In this document: positions 62,731 to 64,000 of the stretch, piece by piece
How positions within the stretch are numbered: position 1 is the first letter of the stretch
Layout: each line of letters begins with the position of its first letter
NCBI GenBank assembly: GCA_013298695.1
Contig: JAAFIS010000004.1
Coordinates: 248,001-312,000, forward strand
Length of the DNA stretch: 64,000 bases
Direction: 5' to 3'
Origin: Betaproteobacteria bacterium
GTDB taxonomy: Bacteria; Pseudomonadota; Gammaproteobacteria; Burkholderiales; Casimicrobiaceae
Translations under genes and position numbers: made by a program
The notes under the pieces: model-generated
What the model saw: the letters and a program-made list of their open reading frames with translations, nothing else
What the model was told of the DNA's origin: nothing
The model's database searches: none

Positions 62731-63696
62731 TTATACGAGAAGATCACTCGTCTGCGGTGCATCTTTAGCGCTTAACCAAGCCGAAGCTGGTATGCGTTTG
62801 CCACCGGGGATTTGAACCTCAAGCAAAGTAAGCGCTGACATCGTGCCGCGCTCTGCGCTACCACACGCAATTCGCAGGTCACGGTTATCGCGAAACACCT
62901 CACCGTGTTTCGCGCTCGCAATCGCGGTCGGCAGCGCCTCGATCTGTGCGCCCCAAATCTTGATTTTTTCGCCGCGCCACGTTGTCCAGGCACCGGGAAC
63001 CGGATTAAACGCTCGAACCACGCGATCAATTACCTCAACGGGTTGGCTCCAATCAATTCGAGCGTCGTCACTTGAAAACTTATGCGCATAGGTCACACCG
63101 TCGGTCGCCTGAGGAATTTCTGCAACCTGCTCGCCTCGCGCAAGGCGCCATGCGATTTCAACAATGGCGTCTGCGCCCAACCGCGCAAGGCGATCGTGCA
63201 CTGCAGCTGACGTGTCGGTGACCGCGATGGGCGTTCGCTTCTCAAGCAAAACCGCGCCGGTGTCGAGTCCTGCTTCCATACGCATGATCCCAACGCCGGT
63301 TTCGCGATCACCGGCCAGCAGCGCACGTTGAATTGGTGCCGCCCCGCGCCAGCGCGGTAGTAGGGAAGCGTGAATGTTCAAACAACCCAGACGTGGAATA
63401 TCTAACACCGCTTGCGGCAAGATCAAGCCATAGGCGGCGACGATCATCAAATCGGGTTCAAGCGATGCGAGCGCGGCCTGCGCGTCCACCGTCTTCAACG
63501 ACGTCGGCTGAAACACAGCGATCCCGCGCTCAGTTGCCGCAAGTTTCACTGGCGAGGGCGTGAGTTTCATGCCGCGACCCGCGGGACGGTCAGGCTGCGT
63601 ATAAACAGCAACAACGTCAAAACCGCTATTTATGAGGGCGAGAAGCGCCTCTGCCGCGAATATCGGTGTCCCCGCAAAAACAACCTTAAAGCCCAA
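62731..63696 (-). CDS. fmt: Methionyl-tRNA formyltransferase
   Basis: The 321-residue protein starts KVVFAGTPIFAAEALLALIN. It has VYTQPDRPAGRGMKLTPSPV (nucleotide/folate region) and the catalytic CLNIHASLLPRWRGAAPIQR and GDRETGVGIMRMEAGLDTGA motifs with the Asn-His-Asp set. The C-terminal OB-like domain has GAWTTWRGEKIKIWGAQI. It formylates initiator Met-tRNA using 10-formyl-THF. The gene is 21 bases after def, the normal def-fmt order. Confidence 0.96.
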   Translation of the reverse strand: MGFKVVFAGTPIFAAEALLALINSGFDVVAVYTQPDRPAGRGMKLTPSPVKLAATERGIAVFQPTSLKTVDAQAALASLEPDLMIVAAYGLILPQAVLDIPRLGCLNIHASLLPRWRGAAPIQRALLAGDRETGVGIMRMEAGLDTGAVLLEKRTPIAVTDTSAAVHDRLARLGADAIVEIAWRLARGEQVAEIPQATDGVTYAHKFSSDDARIDWSQPVEVIDRVVRAFNPVPGAWTTWRGEKIKIWGAQIEALPTAIASAKHGEVFRDNRDLRIACGSAERGTMSALTLLEVQIPGGKRIPASAWLSAKDAPQTSDLLV

Positions 63697-63717
63697 TGAA
63701 ATCTTTCGTTCGCCAGG

Positions 63718-64000
63718 CTAGTTGGTCACGAGCTCGCGGGCTCGCTTCTTAAGTTTTGATTTCACTCGCATTTGCTTCAACGACGAAAGATGCTCAACGA
63801 ACACTTTGCCCTGCAGGTGATCCATTTCGTGTTGGATGCACACTGCCAAAAGACCATCAGCGTCCAGCGTAAAAAACGCGCCAGTTGTGTCTTGTGCTTT
63901 AAGTGTCACTTTTTCGGCGCGGCGGACTTTGTCGTAAATATCTGGCACCGAAAGGCAGCCTTCTTCCACCACCGCTTCGCCGCTTGCGGCAACGATTTGC
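63718..64000 (-). CDS. def: Peptide deformylase, C-terminal part (partial at window end)
   Basis: About 94 codons are present, and the gene continues past the right edge. The catalytic motifs are both visible: EEGCLSVP (motif 2, whose cysteine binds the metal) and [19 protein letters not shown] (motif 3, HExxH). Motif 1, GLAA, is outside the window. It removes the formyl group from nascent proteins, so it works with fmt, directly downstream. Confidence 0.95.
   Translation of the reverse strand, partial: QIVAASGEAVVEEGCLSVPDIYDKVRRAEKVTLKAQDTTGAFFTLDADGLLAVCIQHEMDHLQGKVFVEHLSSLKQMRVKSKLKKRARELVTN

Noticed and set aside
1-64000. CRISPR arrays, tRNA and rRNA genes, intact insertion sequences
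   Set aside because: None was found by reading both strands; short RNA genes could still be missed without a covariance search.

Overview
The window reads as chromosomal DNA of a betaproteobacterium, probably in or near Burkholderiales. This is inferred from gene families, not from a database search: two orphan Bug-type (TctC) solute-binding proteins, a Gcr-type putative recombinase, a fis-purH-purD-hemF operon, short DadA/TAXI gene sets, and coding density with many ATGA or GTGA overlaps. I see no tRNA, rRNA, intact insertion sequence, prophage or CRISPR array.

Left part (1-30 kb) is catabolic and nitrogen-scavenging. After the tail of a phosphoglycerate mutase gene, a LysR gene faces an operon for N-acyl-D-amino acid use (Bug protein, D-aminoacylase, TAXI binding protein, D-amino acid dehydrogenase). 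Next come a Nudix hydrolase, a second Bug protein and two M20 amidohydrolases, one resembling allantoate amidohydrolase. A FadR-type GntR gene plus puuE lie divergent to a complete ABC oligopeptide-type transporter operon that ends in a hydantoin-racemase-like protein and an amidase. The control region between them holds a near-perfect sigma-54 promoter and two TTGTATACA-type palindromes. Farther right are an M20 carbamoyl-amino-acid hydrolase relative, uraD, uraH, a ParB-like small gene and puuD. Together puuD, uraH, uraD, puuE and the AllC-like enzyme give a nearly complete urate-to-ureidoglycolate route.

Two accessory islets interrupt this part: a secreted dockerin-like/PKD protein (10.6-12.9 kb) and a two-gene unit of a predicted HELTH metallopeptidase with a spike-like G2-domain protein (23.3-25.4 kb).

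Middle (30-37.5 kb) is an accessory stretch of secreted or membrane proteins: a G8/beta-helix (CEMIP-like) protein sharing the dockerin-like module, an S41-type peptidase, a small exported protein, two decayed genes (a COG2085 oxidoreductase joined to a duplicated purU 3' end), an orphan and an acyltransferase.

Right part (37.8-64 kb) is core metabolism: the dusB-fis-purH-purD-hemF-nudix-purU operon, ubiH-like, pepP, 5-FTHF cyclo-ligase-folD, phyH-like plus recombinase-like, a HAD phosphatase, hemB, a CBS/nucleotidyltransferase-exonuclease pair, fkp-pepN, and fmt-def at the edge.

The most unusual signal is a recurring short hairpin: a conserved ATTGGGC 3' arm, a three-base loop and a 5' arm that pairs perfectly or through G-U wobbles. 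It repeatedly sits 16-131 bases after stop codons without a U-tract. Several larger palindromic intergenic repeat families are also present.
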